Positions 26,201 to 34,035 of a stretch of 64,000 nt of DNA are shown here, in pieces. The stretch covers positions 1 through 64,000 of the forward strand of contig JAAVCF010000010.1 in the NCBI GenBank assembly GCA_014802445.1, given 5' to 3'. Each line of letters opens with the position of its first letter. The stretch's first letter is position 1. Source of the DNA: Bacteroides sp. (GTDB lineage: Bacteria; Bacteroidota; Bacteroidia; Bacteroidales; Muribaculaceae). The position numbers were made by a program, and so were the translations under genes. The notes beneath the pieces were generated by a model, which searched no databases, was not told the origin of the DNA, and saw nothing but the letters and a program-made list of their open reading frames with translations.

Positions 26201-26414
26201 TAAGGGCGTTTTCAAGGGGGCGGGTCACGTTCTGCTCAATGTCCGCCGCCGACGCTCCCGCATAGGTGGTCATGACCATGATGGTGTTGGTCTCCACGTC
26301 GGGATAAAGGTCGATGGGAAGCTTCGAGAGCGAGAACAAGCCGAGGATGGCCACTGCCACATAGCAGAGGGTGGTCATCACCGGGCGGCGTACTGCTGAT
26401 GCGTAAAGGCTCAT
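23289..26414 (-). CDS. RND multidrug efflux permease (AcrB/HAE1 type)
   Basis: This inner-membrane proton-driven pump is 1041 aa, typical of the family. It begins with the first membrane helix and the PIDLYPDVE motif. TM4 carries the paired aspartates of HAE1 pumps (GMVVDDAIVVLEN), which points to drugs or lipophilic compounds more than metals. A second set of helices is at the C-terminus. It overlaps the adaptor gene by four bases (ATGA) and is followed by the PII-like gene. The charged C-terminus RRTRRDLRKKQAAGTK is cytoplasmic. Confidence 0.96.
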   Translation of the reverse strand: MSLYASAVRRPVMTTLCYVAVAILGLFSLSKLPIDLYPDVETNTIMVMTTYAGASAADIEQNVTRPLENALNAVNDLKHITSKSRENISVITLEFEYGKDIDVLTNDVRDKLDMVSSMLPDNAETPIIFKFSSDMIPIVMLSVQADESMPGLYKILDDAVANPLARISGVGSVSISGAPKREIHIYVDPQRLEAYNLSVETISAIVAAENRNVPGGSFDIGSDTYALRVQGEFTESADMGNIIVGSFQGKNVKLSDVARIDDSLEERAQQTYNNGRQGAMIIVQKQSGANSVEISNKVLQMLPSLQKRLPSDVKLGVIVDTSDNIRNTIDSLVETVAYALLFVVIVVFGFLGRWRATLIIVITIPLSLIASFIYLAITGNTINIISLSALSISIGMVVDDAIVVLENVTSHIERGSDPKQAAVHGTNEVAISVIASTLTLIAVFFPLTLVTGMTGVLFRQLGWMVTIMMIISTTCALSLTPMLCSLLLRRGVKHGKVYTVLFTPINNALDWLDRVYGRLLRLVVAHKPTTIITCMVIFAASLLLVSGVGTEFFPTADDGRLGVNLEMPIGTRVEIAQEAAQRLTEEFREKYPEIQTINYTTGQASSDNTYASLQDNGPHIVSMNIRLTDPGERSRGIVDIAAMMREDIKHHPEFKKAMVMVGGMRGGGMGGQQTIDFEIYGYNFDETDKAAADLVKLLEGIKGTADVTISRADYQPEYQVDFDREKLALYGLNLTTAANALRNRINGSLSSQFREDGEEYDIKVMYDPDKRTSISDIENIMLYGTGGQAVRVRDVGTVVERFTPPTIERKDRERIVTVSTTVDGVPMSEVVEHALAGIDKMDIPVGINIELAGSYEDQQDSFRDLLTLAVLIIILVYIVMAAQFESYTYPAIIMTSLLFAFSGVFIILYLTGHTLNVMSMIGAIMLIGIVVKNGIVLIDYITLNRERGLSIRQSVVLGGMSRLRPVLMTSLTTILGMVPMAVGSGQGAEMWRPMGVAVIGGLTFSTILTLLFVPALYCIFAYNGIRRTRRDLRKKQAAGTK

Positions 26415-27457
26415 TTCTTATTGTTTGAGGGGGTTACGAGCTCCACACGCGCACCGTCGCTCAGACGGTTCTGGCCTGTGATGACCACAGAGTCACCGTC
26501 GGCCACGCCTGAGATAATCTCATAGGCGTTGTCAAGACGGCGGCCAAGCTCCACTTTATTATAGCTTACGGTGCCGTTGCGATACACGTAGACATATTTG
26601 TTGCCCGAACCTGACATCTTCACCACGGCGCGGTCAGGCACCACCACATGGTTGGCTGTGCCATAGCCGGTGTGGACGCGGGCAAACATGCCGGGGAGCA
26701 CTTCGCCGCCGGGATTGTCAATGGTGATTTCAACGGTGAAAGTGCGGCTCTGTGAGTCAACAACGGGGTGCACCAGGTGGACACGTCCGGTGAACTCGCG
26801 GTCAGGATAGGAGTCAAAGGTGATTTTGACGGGCATGTTGCGGTTCACTTTGCTGAAATCAGTCTCGGAGATGTCAACCACCACCTTCACCGGGTTAACC
26901 TGCTCCACGGTGAGGATGGGCAGTGCGCCGGTCATATCGCCCGGATCATAGTTGCGCGCGGTGACCACGCCTGATATTGGGGCCGTAAGAATGGTGTTTT
27001 CCACCATGTTGGCATAGTTGCGTTCGGCAGCGTCAAGCTCGGCCTTGAGATTGTCAACCTGCTGCTGGGTGCCGGCGCCGATTTCCAGAAGCTTGAGGGC
27101 GCGGTCATACTCGCGGCGCGAGTTGTCAAGACGCACCTTGAGCTGGTCAATGTTGACATTGTCAAGCACCACAAGGCGCTGGCCGGCTTTCACCTGTGAG
27201 CCCACATCCACAAGAATCTGCTTGATGCGGTTAGGGGTGGAGCTGGAGATGTTGTTGGTCTTGAAGGCCTCGACGGTGGCGGTGTAGTTGCCGGTCTGTT
27301 CCACATCCTGTGAGTGGACGGCGCTCACCTCCACACGGGGAAGGTCGTCGCTGTCGGCTTTCGTTTTGGTGTCGTCGGCTGATTTGTCTGACGAGCATGC
27401 GGCGAGGATGCAGGTGGCGAAAGAGCCTGCCGCCATGGCAAAGTGTCTGAGTTTCAT
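26411..27457 (-). CDS. Efflux periplasmic adaptor (MFP), lipoprotein
   Basis: The 348-aa adaptor links the RND pump to the TolC channel. It has a lipobox (CILAACSS, Cys21), a barrel-sandwich/lipoyl half (residues about 60-85 and 160-190), a helical hairpin around 95-150, and a beta-barrel region. The motif SGVVTARNYDPGDMT is typical of the second lipoyl strand. It overlaps both neighbours by four bases, so the pump operon is tightly coupled. Confidence 0.95.
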   Translation of the reverse strand: MKLRHFAMAAGSFATCILAACSSDKSADDTKTKADSDDLPRVEVSAVHSQDVEQTGNYTATVEAFKTNNISSSTPNRIKQILVDVGSQVKAGQRLVVLDNVNIDQLKVRLDNSRREYDRALKLLEIGAGTQQQVDNLKAELDAAERNYANMVENTILTAPISGVVTARNYDPGDMTGALPILTVEQVNPVKVVVDISETDFSKVNRNMPVKITFDSYPDREFTGRVHLVHPVVDSQSRTFTVEITIDNPGGEVLPGMFARVHTGYGTANHVVVPDRAVVKMSGSGNKYVYVYRNGTVSYNKVELGRRLDNAYEIISGVADGDSVVITGQNRLSDGARVELVTPSNNKK

Positions 27458-28899
27458 CGTGCGGGGGTGTAGGGGGTTAAGTCAAAGGTGCCGAGCATGA
27501 GTTCGAGGTCGCCCGTGGCCACCAGATAGTTATAGATTGCTTGATAGTAGGAGAGGCGCGAGCGGGTCAGGGCCAGCTCGGCGTCGCGCAGGTCGAGATA
27601 ACTTGCGGCGCCAATGTCAAATGACTGTCGGGCAATGCCGTAGGCGGTGTCGGCCTGGCGCACGCTCTCTGAGCATGACTCAATCTGGCGCACATTGGTG
27701 TTGATGTTGTCAATGGCCAGGTCCACCTGCATGTTGATGGCGCGGGTGAGGTCGGCGCGGCGCCATTTCATCTCGTCAACCTGAATCTTGGCCTGCTTGG
27801 TGGCATAGACGTTGTGAACGTCAATCAGGGGGATTGACAGCGTCAGGCCAATCATCGAGTAAGGGTTCCAGCGGAAGTTCTTGAAGGGGGAGCCGTCGCT
27901 TGATGAGGTCCAGTTGTAGTTGGCCGAGAGCGCCAGAGTGGGCAGGAAGGCCGCTTTCTGGATGGCGAGGCTGCGTTCAAGCATGGAGGTTGAAATGTCC
28001 AGCTGGCGCAGCTCGCTGTTGCCTGAGATGTCGCGGTGAGCTTCGGCAAGGATGGCCTGATGATACATTGCGTCCTGATAGTCTGACAGTCCCTTGTCAG
28101 GCGTAATCTCCACATCGGCCGGGTCGATACCCATGAGCACGGCAAGCTGCAGGCGCGCCTGGCGGATGGCCACTTCGGCCTGGGCCAGCTCGGGCTCTAT
28201 GTTCTTGACGGCCACCGAGGTGCGCAGCACATCGTATTGCGATGCCGTGCCCAGCGCATACTGCTTCTCATAGATTTCAGCGGTGAGGCGGGCCATGTCG
28301 AGATTCTCGGCGATGGTGCGGCGTGAGTCAATGGTGAGCAGCAGGGTGTACCATGCCGACTTCACCTGGTTAACCAGCGATAAGCGGGATGACCGGGCCG
28401 TTTCCACTGATTGAAGAATCTGGCTGTCACTGAGCTTGAGCGACTGCCACAGCTGGGGCGCTATCAGCGGCATGGAGGCATTGAAGCCCACTGACCAGCT
28501 GTTGTCAAGGCCCATCTTGATGCCGTCGTCCTTCTTTGACGATGAAGCACGCGAGGCCGCCTCATCTGCCGTGTCACCGTCGCCTCCGGCAGAAGCTCCA
28601 CCTCCCATGGCGCCCATGTCGAAGTTCATATACATGGTTTGCTTGGCGAGCATGCGGGTGTAGGTCGCGCCGAAGTTAACCACCGGGAACAGCTGCGCAA
28701 GGGTTTCTTTGCGCGAATAGTCGGTGCGCTCTATCTCCATATCGGCCACTATCACCGTGGGGTTCTGGCTGAGAGCTATTTCAATGCACCTGTCAAGCGA
28801 CATCACCGCCTGTACGGGAGTGGTGGCGAGTGTGTCGGCCTGTTGTGGCGCCGACGATGCCATCGTGGCGGCCAAAGCAATGTGATATATCGGGTTCAT
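27454..28899 (-). CDS. TolC-family outer-membrane efflux channel
   Basis: From ATG 28899 the protein is 481 aa. It has a short signal-like N-terminus and two repeats of the outer-membrane efflux domain, with long coiled-coil helices. The track start at 28908 is a TTG just inside a promoter core, so I reject it. A Gly/Ala/Asp-rich insertion (about residues 90-125, including MGGGASAGGDGD) lies in the first repeat and is not typical. It is the first gene of the efflux operon. The promoter core ends seven bases before the ATG, which predicts a leaderless mRNA. Confidence 0.92.
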   Translation of the reverse strand: MNPIYHIALAATMASSAPQQADTLATTPVQAVMSLDRCIEIALSQNPTVIVADMEIERTDYSRKETLAQLFPVVNFGATYTRMLAKQTMYMNFDMGAMGGGASAGGDGDTADEAASRASSSKKDDGIKMGLDNSWSVGFNASMPLIAPQLWQSLKLSDSQILQSVETARSSRLSLVNQVKSAWYTLLLTIDSRRTIAENLDMARLTAEIYEKQYALGTASQYDVLRTSVAVKNIEPELAQAEVAIRQARLQLAVLMGIDPADVEITPDKGLSDYQDAMYHQAILAEAHRDISGNSELRQLDISTSMLERSLAIQKAAFLPTLALSANYNWTSSSDGSPFKNFRWNPYSMIGLTLSIPLIDVHNVYATKQAKIQVDEMKWRRADLTRAINMQVDLAIDNINTNVRQIESCSESVRQADTAYGIARQSFDIGAASYLDLRDAELALTRSRLSYYQAIYNYLVATGDLELMLGTFDLTPYTPAR

Positions 28900-28905
28900 T
28901 AACCA

Positions 28906-28913
28906 CAAAATTA
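28906..28913 (-). promoter_or_regulatory. Promoter core TAATTTTG for the efflux operon
   Basis: The TAnnTTTG core is on the minus strand with its last G seven bases from the tolC-family ATG. No -33 TTTG is visible at 19-20 bases upstream. Confidence 0.6.
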
Positions 28914-29054
28914 GGCATTATCGGCGAATGTGGAGCTAATAATTAACACTATTGACCAGCAGAAGCGCCAAACAAGCAAATTTTTCCATAATAGGCGGCA
29001 AGCCCCGCCTCGGAGAGTCCGGGGCGGGGCCTGATAATGAGGGGTGTGGGCCGC

Positions 29055-30491
29055 TTATTCCTTGGTTGCCTTGCGGGGGCGTCCGGGCTTTTTGGCGGAT
29101 GCTTTCTTGGCTTTTTTAGGAGCTTCAGCGGGCTTCGCGGCTGCGGGCGCTTCAGCTGGCTTGGGCTCGCGCAGGGCGTGCTCTTCATTGAGGTGCTCAA
29201 TGTCAAGGCGCATTGAGGCGGCCTCTTTGTTGAGGGCTTCGATTTCGCGTGCCTGGTTGCGGATGGTGGTGAGCAGGGCGTTGAGCTCTTCGTTCTCGAT
29301 TGACAGGGGATACTGTTCCTCCACACGCACAATGAAGTCAGCCAGCACGTTCATGTAATTGGTAAACGCCTGGAAGGGAGTTTCATAGGGCGAGAAGTGA
29401 GAGTGAACGGCTCCGTCGGCCATGTGCTTGGTGCTCATGTAGTAGAAGTGGTCACTGGCCTGGAGATAGTTCCAGTCCTGCTTGAGGCGGCGGTCCTCGG
29501 TGAGGCGCACACGCTCAGCCACTGAGTAGAGCTTGCTGAAGGCTTCGTTCTGGAGCTGGTTGCCCAGCCATGCGCTGGTGTCGCGCGCTTCGTCGGCCCA
29601 TGAGATGGGGTGGAGCACACTGAGCTCAGCCACCGGTTTGAGCTTGCTGATGGCCTCCGAGGGGGTCCAGAAGTCAATGCCGCGCTCGGCAGCGAAGCGG
29701 GGCAGGGCTTCCAGGAACTGGAAGATGCCGGTTTCGCGGGGTTGCATCTCGCCAAAGGTCTCGAGGTTCATGAACAGGTTGATAATCTGCTCCTCGGCGG
29801 GGGTGTCGGCAATCCAGCCTATATACTTGTCGGCGGTCAGGGGATAGGAATCCCACTCGGTGTTGCTGAAGCGGAACGAGATGTCGTCGCTGAGCTTGGA
29901 GTTTTTGAGCAGAAGCTTCAGTTTGGGACATCCTGCGGATGAATAGACATAGTTGGGAGATTTCCAGCCCAGGATGTGCTTGGCTCCTTCGGTGATGCAG
30001 CCTTTGTAGCCCATGTCGTAGATCTGACCGGCCATCTCGTCGCAGAAAATCAGCTCGGTGTTGCGGAGCACCTTGGGGCGCACGCCGAAGAGCTGGTAAA
30101 TCTTCTCATCGTGGGCTTTCACCTGAGCGGCAAACTCCTCGGGGTCAGTGAGTGAGGCCAGTGAATGGGCGTAGGTCTCGGCCAGGAATTCCACCTTGCC
30201 GGTGTCGGCAAGCTTCTTGAGCAGGTCAATGAACTCGGGCACGTACTGCTCAAACTGCTCCAGAGCAGTGCCGGTCACTGACAGGGCGCAGCGGAATTTT
30301 CCGCCGGTCTCCTCGATCATGCGCAGGAGCGACTCGGCCGCGGGGATGTAGCTGCGGTGGGCTATGCGGCTCATAATGTCGTCATTGGCAAAGTCGTCAT
30401 AGTAGTAGTGGTCATTGCCGATGTCGAAAAAGCGGTAGCGTTTCAGGCGGAACGGCTGATGTATCTGGAAATAGAAGCAAATGGCTTTCAT
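29055..30491 (-). CDS. Glycoside hydrolase family 57 (alpha-amylase-like) with basic tail
   Basis: The 478-aa protein starts MKAICFYFQIHQPFR, which is the GH57 signature (the His of IHQP is in the active site). The predicted nucleophile region is RNTELIFCDEMAG. No signal peptide is present, so it acts in the cytoplasm on alpha-glucans. A coiled-coil-like stretch near 385-430 precedes a Lys/Ala/Pro-rich tail with an AT-hook-like core, KKPGRPRKATKE. It is the last of three glycogen genes, 20 bases after the glycosyltransferase. The tail is unexpected for a starch enzyme. Confidence 0.9.
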   Translation of the reverse strand: MKAICFYFQIHQPFRLKRYRFFDIGNDHYYYDDFANDDIMSRIAHRSYIPAAESLLRMIEETGGKFRCALSVTGTALEQFEQYVPEFIDLLKKLADTGKVEFLAETYAHSLASLTDPEEFAAQVKAHDEKIYQLFGVRPKVLRNTELIFCDEMAGQIYDMGYKGCITEGAKHILGWKSPNYVYSSAGCPKLKLLLKNSKLSDDISFRFSNTEWDSYPLTADKYIGWIADTPAEEQIINLFMNLETFGEMQPRETGIFQFLEALPRFAAERGIDFWTPSEAISKLKPVAELSVLHPISWADEARDTSAWLGNQLQNEAFSKLYSVAERVRLTEDRRLKQDWNYLQASDHFYYMSTKHMADGAVHSHFSPYETPFQAFTNYMNVLADFIVRVEEQYPLSIENEELNALLTTIRNQAREIEALNKEAASMRLDIEHLNEEHALREPKPAEAPAAAKPAEAPKKAKKASAKKPGRPRKATKE

Positions 30492-30511
30492 ATTATAAAA
30501 GGTGGTGGGGG

Positions 30512-31771
30512 TTACTTGTTGATTACTTTGTTGTAGATGTCAATCACTTTGCGGCCGGCTTTGTCCCAGGTTATCTGGTTCACTTCCTCCAGTCCGTCCT
30601 CGCGCAGCTGGCGATAGAGGGCCGGATAGGTGATGATGGCGTTGATGGCGTCGGCCATAGCGTCAATGTCCCAATAGTCGGTCTTGATGACGTTGGTGAG
30701 GATTTCGGCACATCCGCTCTGCTTGGAGATGATGGAGGGCACGCCCATCTGCATGGCCTCCAGGGGCGAGATGCCGAAGGGCTCTGACACCGAGGGCATC
30801 ACATAGACGTCGCTCGCCTTGAGGGTTTCATACACCTCTTTGCCGCGCATGAAGCCGGGGAAGTGGAAGCGGTCAGCGATGCCGCGCTCGGCGGCAAGAT
30901 TGATCATCTTGTTCATCATGTCGCCGCTGCCGGCCATCACAAAGCGCACATTGTGATTGTTTTTCAGCACTTTTGCTGCGGCCTCAACAAAGTATTCGGG
31001 GCCTTTCTGCATGGTGATGCGTCCCAGGAAGGTCACCACCTTCTCTTTGGGGCGAGGGGTCTGCACATTGAGCAGCTCGGGGCTCAGAGGGGTCACGGCG
31101 TTGTGGACCGTGGTCACCTTGGCGGGGTCAATGCCGTATTTGTTGATGACGGTGTCGCGGGTGAGGTTTGACACGGTGATGATATGGTCGGCATTGTTCA
31201 TGCCGTCCTTCTCGATGGCAAACACGGTGGGGTTGACATTGCCTCGCGAGCGGTCAAAGTCAGTGGCGTGAACATGAATCACCAGGGGCTTGCCCGTCAC
31301 CTGCTTGGCATGGATGCCGGCGGGATAGGTGAGCCAGTCGTGTGAGTGAATCACGTCGCAGTCAATGGTGCGGGCAATCACTCCGGCACAAATCGAGTAG
31401 TTGTTGATTTCCTCGATAAGATTGTCGGGGTAGCGGCCTGAGAATTCCAGACATCCCAGGTCATTGGTGTTCATGTAGTTGAAGTCGGCATAGATATGGT
31501 CGCGCAGACGGAAGTAGAGGTCGGGGTCCATGACCTTGCCTATTCTCTGCTCCACATATTCGCGGCTCACGTCGCGCCACGCTATGGGCACCTGTGAGGC
31601 GCCGACAATGTGGGCAAAGTGGCGGTCCTCATCGCCGAAGGGCTTGGGGATAACAAAGGTGATGTCCATATCGCCACACTCCCACATTCCTTTGGTGAGA
31701 CCGTAGCTGGCGGTGCCGAGGCCGCCGAGGATGTGAGGCGGGAATTCCCAGCCAAACATTAAAGCTTTCAT
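30512..31771 (-). CDS. Glycogen synthase-like glycosyltransferase (GT4/GT5 type)
   Basis: The 419-aa enzyme begins MKALMFGWEFPPHILGGLG, typical of the GT-B starch/glycogen synthase-like group. It ends with the C-terminal donor motif SEPFGISPLEAMQMG, including the E-x7-E pair. HSHDWLTYPAG is the conserved loop of the N-terminal domain. It lies between the debranching enzyme gene (24 bases upstream) and GH57, so glycogen building and breakdown are co-expressed. Confidence 0.92.
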   Translation of the reverse strand: MKALMFGWEFPPHILGGLGTASYGLTKGMWECGDMDITFVIPKPFGDEDRHFAHIVGASQVPIAWRDVSREYVEQRIGKVMDPDLYFRLRDHIYADFNYMNTNDLGCLEFSGRYPDNLIEEINNYSICAGVIARTIDCDVIHSHDWLTYPAGIHAKQVTGKPLVIHVHATDFDRSRGNVNPTVFAIEKDGMNNADHIITVSNLTRDTVINKYGIDPAKVTTVHNAVTPLSPELLNVQTPRPKEKVVTFLGRITMQKGPEYFVEAAAKVLKNNHNVRFVMAGSGDMMNKMINLAAERGIADRFHFPGFMRGKEVYETLKASDVYVMPSVSEPFGISPLEAMQMGVPSIISKQSGCAEILTNVIKTDYWDIDAMADAINAIITYPALYRQLREDGLEEVNQITWDKAGRKVIDIYNKVINK

Positions 31772-31795
31772 AATCTGTCAGTGGTTTTGACCGGG

Positions 31796-33730
31796 TTAAA
31801 CATCAAGGCGCTTGAGGGTGCGGATGGTGCGGAGCACTTCGGCCACGTTGGTCACATGGCTGATGGCGCCGCGGCCGCTGTAAGGGGGATTGCCGTCATA
31901 GAGCTGGCTGAGCGAGCCCACACAGCCGCGGCTCATCTCGTCCTCGAAGCCTATGAGCATACGGTCAATATAGCCCACGCCGCTCATGCCGAACACTTTG
32001 AGATAGGCATCGGCATAGAAGCCCATGAGCCAGGGACGTGCCGGGCCGTTGTGGAGGGCCATCTCGCGGTCATATGGGCTGCCCTGATAGTTGGGGCGGT
32101 AGCCGTAGCTCTTGGGCGAGAGGGTGCGGAGTCCCTTGGGGGTCAGAAGCTCGCGGGTGACGGTGTCAAGCACTCCCTTGCGCTGGCGGCGGTCAAGGGG
32201 GGAGTAGTCAAGGCCTATGGCCACGGCCATGTTGGGACGCACCGAGGGGTCGGCATAAGCTCCGTCCACATAGTCGTAGAGATAGCCGTAGTCATTTAGG
32301 AACATGTCAATGAACGCCGGCTTGATCTTCTCGGCCATCTCGGCCCAACGCTCTCCGTCGGGGGTGCCTTCGGCCAAGCGTGAGGCAAACACCAGTGCGT
32401 TATACCACAGTGCGTTGAACTCCACCAGGAAGCCTGAACGGGCCACCACGGGATGGCCGTCAAGCGAGGCGTTCATCCAGCTCACGGGCGTCTTGGAGCC
32501 GTCGGTGGACAGCAGGCCGTCAGGGCTCACAAAGAGGTTGGGGTGGCGTCCTTCGGCCACATAGTCAACCATCTCCTTCACCTGGGCCAGATAGCGCTCG
32601 CGGGTGTCGTCGACGCCGTAGTTCTTGGCATACTGCTGCACGGCCCACACCGCCCACAGAGGGATGTCAGGGAGGTCCATGCCGGCAATTCGGCCATCAG
32701 CCTCGCCGGTGGTCATGAAGGTGTGGAGCTCGCTCCAGGCGGTGTCGAAAATCTTGTGGAAGTCATCGCGGTGGCTGATGGCTATGGTTGAGCCGGGGAG
32801 GGCCATGAAGGTGTTGCGCGCCAGAATCTTGCCCCAGGGGAAGCCGGAGATGAGATACATTCTGTCGTCGCCCTCCTTGATGTAACACTGCTTCACGGCG
32901 TTCTTCAGGCAGTTGAAGAACGAGGTGCGGCAGGTGCGGGTGGCAATCTCTTTCTCATACATCTTCGACAGGCTGCGGGGCGATATCTCCGAGATGCCGG
33001 CCGAGAAGATGATTGACTCGCCTTTCTTGATGGGCACATCGAAATAGCCGGGCACCCAGAGGTCCTCCACATAAGGCACGCCGCGCTCCATGTCCTTGAC
33101 ATATTCGAAGCCTTTGTACCAGTTGGGCTCATAGTGCCACTCAGGCTTGCGGCTCATCTGCATGAACAGGCGAGGATAGCCCGGATAGAGGCAGCATGAC
33201 ACTCCGTTGGGACATTCAGGCATCGAGGTGTCAAGCGCATCGTTGGCCATGCACAGGGCGTTAGCCTCGCGGAAGGCCAGGTGAGGACGCAGGCGCAGCG
33301 TTGTGGGTGAATGGGCGTCAACGAGCGTATAGCGAATCAGAATGCGGTTTTCATTGGAAATGAAAATCTTCTCTTTGGTTAGAATCACGCCGCCCACGCG
33401 ATACGTGGTGCGGGGCACGCTTTCACAGTCAAACTCGCGGATGTATTTATGACCCTGGGGAGCATACACGCCGCCCTGATAGCGGTGGATGCCGAGGTTG
33501 AACGGTGTGCCGTGCTGAATAACAGTGACGTCAAGTGACGAGAGCATCACATGAGAGGTGTTGCCCAGCTCAGGAACCGGAATCACCAGCAGGCCATGTT
33601 GCTTGCGAGTGTTGCAGTCAACGATGGATGTGCAATGATAAGCACCTGACTGATTGGTGCGCAGCATCTCCTTGGGGAGCGACTGCTCAAGGTTAATCAT
33701 CAGGTTTTTATCAAACTTTAGGTAACTCAT
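31796..33730 (-). CDS. Glycogen debranching enzyme (amylo-alpha-1,6-glucosidase type)
   Basis: This is a 644-aa protein. The N-terminal domain (SIVDCNTRKQHGLLV onward) and the (alpha/alpha)6 C-terminal domain match the bacterial/archaeal GDE family. The segment MALHNGPARPWLMGFYADA belongs to the GDE C-terminal domain. It removes alpha-1,6 branches of cytoplasmic glycogen. It is the first gene of the operon, with a strong promoter 53-60 bases upstream. Confidence 0.93.
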   Translation of the reverse strand: MSYLKFDKNLMINLEQSLPKEMLRTNQSGAYHCTSIVDCNTRKQHGLLVIPVPELGNTSHVMLSSLDVTVIQHGTPFNLGIHRYQGGVYAPQGHKYIREFDCESVPRTTYRVGGVILTKEKIFISNENRILIRYTLVDAHSPTTLRLRPHLAFREANALCMANDALDTSMPECPNGVSCCLYPGYPRLFMQMSRKPEWHYEPNWYKGFEYVKDMERGVPYVEDLWVPGYFDVPIKKGESIIFSAGISEISPRSLSKMYEKEIATRTCRTSFFNCLKNAVKQCYIKEGDDRMYLISGFPWGKILARNTFMALPGSTIAISHRDDFHKIFDTAWSELHTFMTTGEADGRIAGMDLPDIPLWAVWAVQQYAKNYGVDDTRERYLAQVKEMVDYVAEGRHPNLFVSPDGLLSTDGSKTPVSWMNASLDGHPVVARSGFLVEFNALWYNALVFASRLAEGTPDGERWAEMAEKIKPAFIDMFLNDYGYLYDYVDGAYADPSVRPNMAVAIGLDYSPLDRRQRKGVLDTVTRELLTPKGLRTLSPKSYGYRPNYQGSPYDREMALHNGPARPWLMGFYADAYLKVFGMSGVGYIDRMLIGFEDEMSRGCVGSLSQLYDGNPPYSGRGAISHVTNVAEVLRTIRTLKRLDV

Positions 33731-33790
33731 TTAAGGTGTTATGTAAGATGTTGTTATGAATTTACGTGCTAATACTTGAATTGCGACACC

Positions 33791-33822
33791 CAAAAATAAC
33801 AATTATATTGGTGTCTCGCAAA
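33791..33822 (-). promoter_or_regulatory. Promoter of the glycogen operon
   Basis: Minus-strand TATTTTTG (33791-33798) and TTTG (33819-33822) are spaced by exactly 20 bases. This is one of the best matches to the Bacteroidetes promoter in the window. Confidence 0.8.
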
Positions 33823-33871
33823 TTATTTTTTTATTTCACCGCCCTTAGAGGTGTTGAAATCCGGCTGCACG

Positions 33872-33907
33872 GGGCCGCAGTAGCCGCCCCGGGGCGCCTT
33901 GCGGCCC
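33872..33907. repeat. GC-rich nested inverted repeat in a divergent gap
   Basis: GGGCCGCA pairs with TGCGGCCC, enclosing GCCCCGGGGC, itself a palindrome. It lies in the 305-base gap between the glycogen operon and the ATPase gene. The gap otherwise holds the two divergent promoters and no gene. Confidence 0.7.
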
Positions 33908-33970
33908 GGTCAGGCCGATGCCAAAATAACATCTTGCCCGCCCCTATTGCTCACTTCCGCCCCCAATTTT

Positions 33971-34001
33971 TTTGGAATTGTGACTAAAATCAGTAACTTT
34001 G
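33971..34001 (+). promoter_or_regulatory. Promoter of the AAA ATPase gene
   Basis: TTTG (33971-33974) and TAACTTTG (33994-34001) are separated by 19 bases. The start codon is 35 bases beyond. Confidence 0.8.
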
Positions 34002-34035
34002 TCACCGTGGTAATAATTACGGCGGTAATAAAGTT

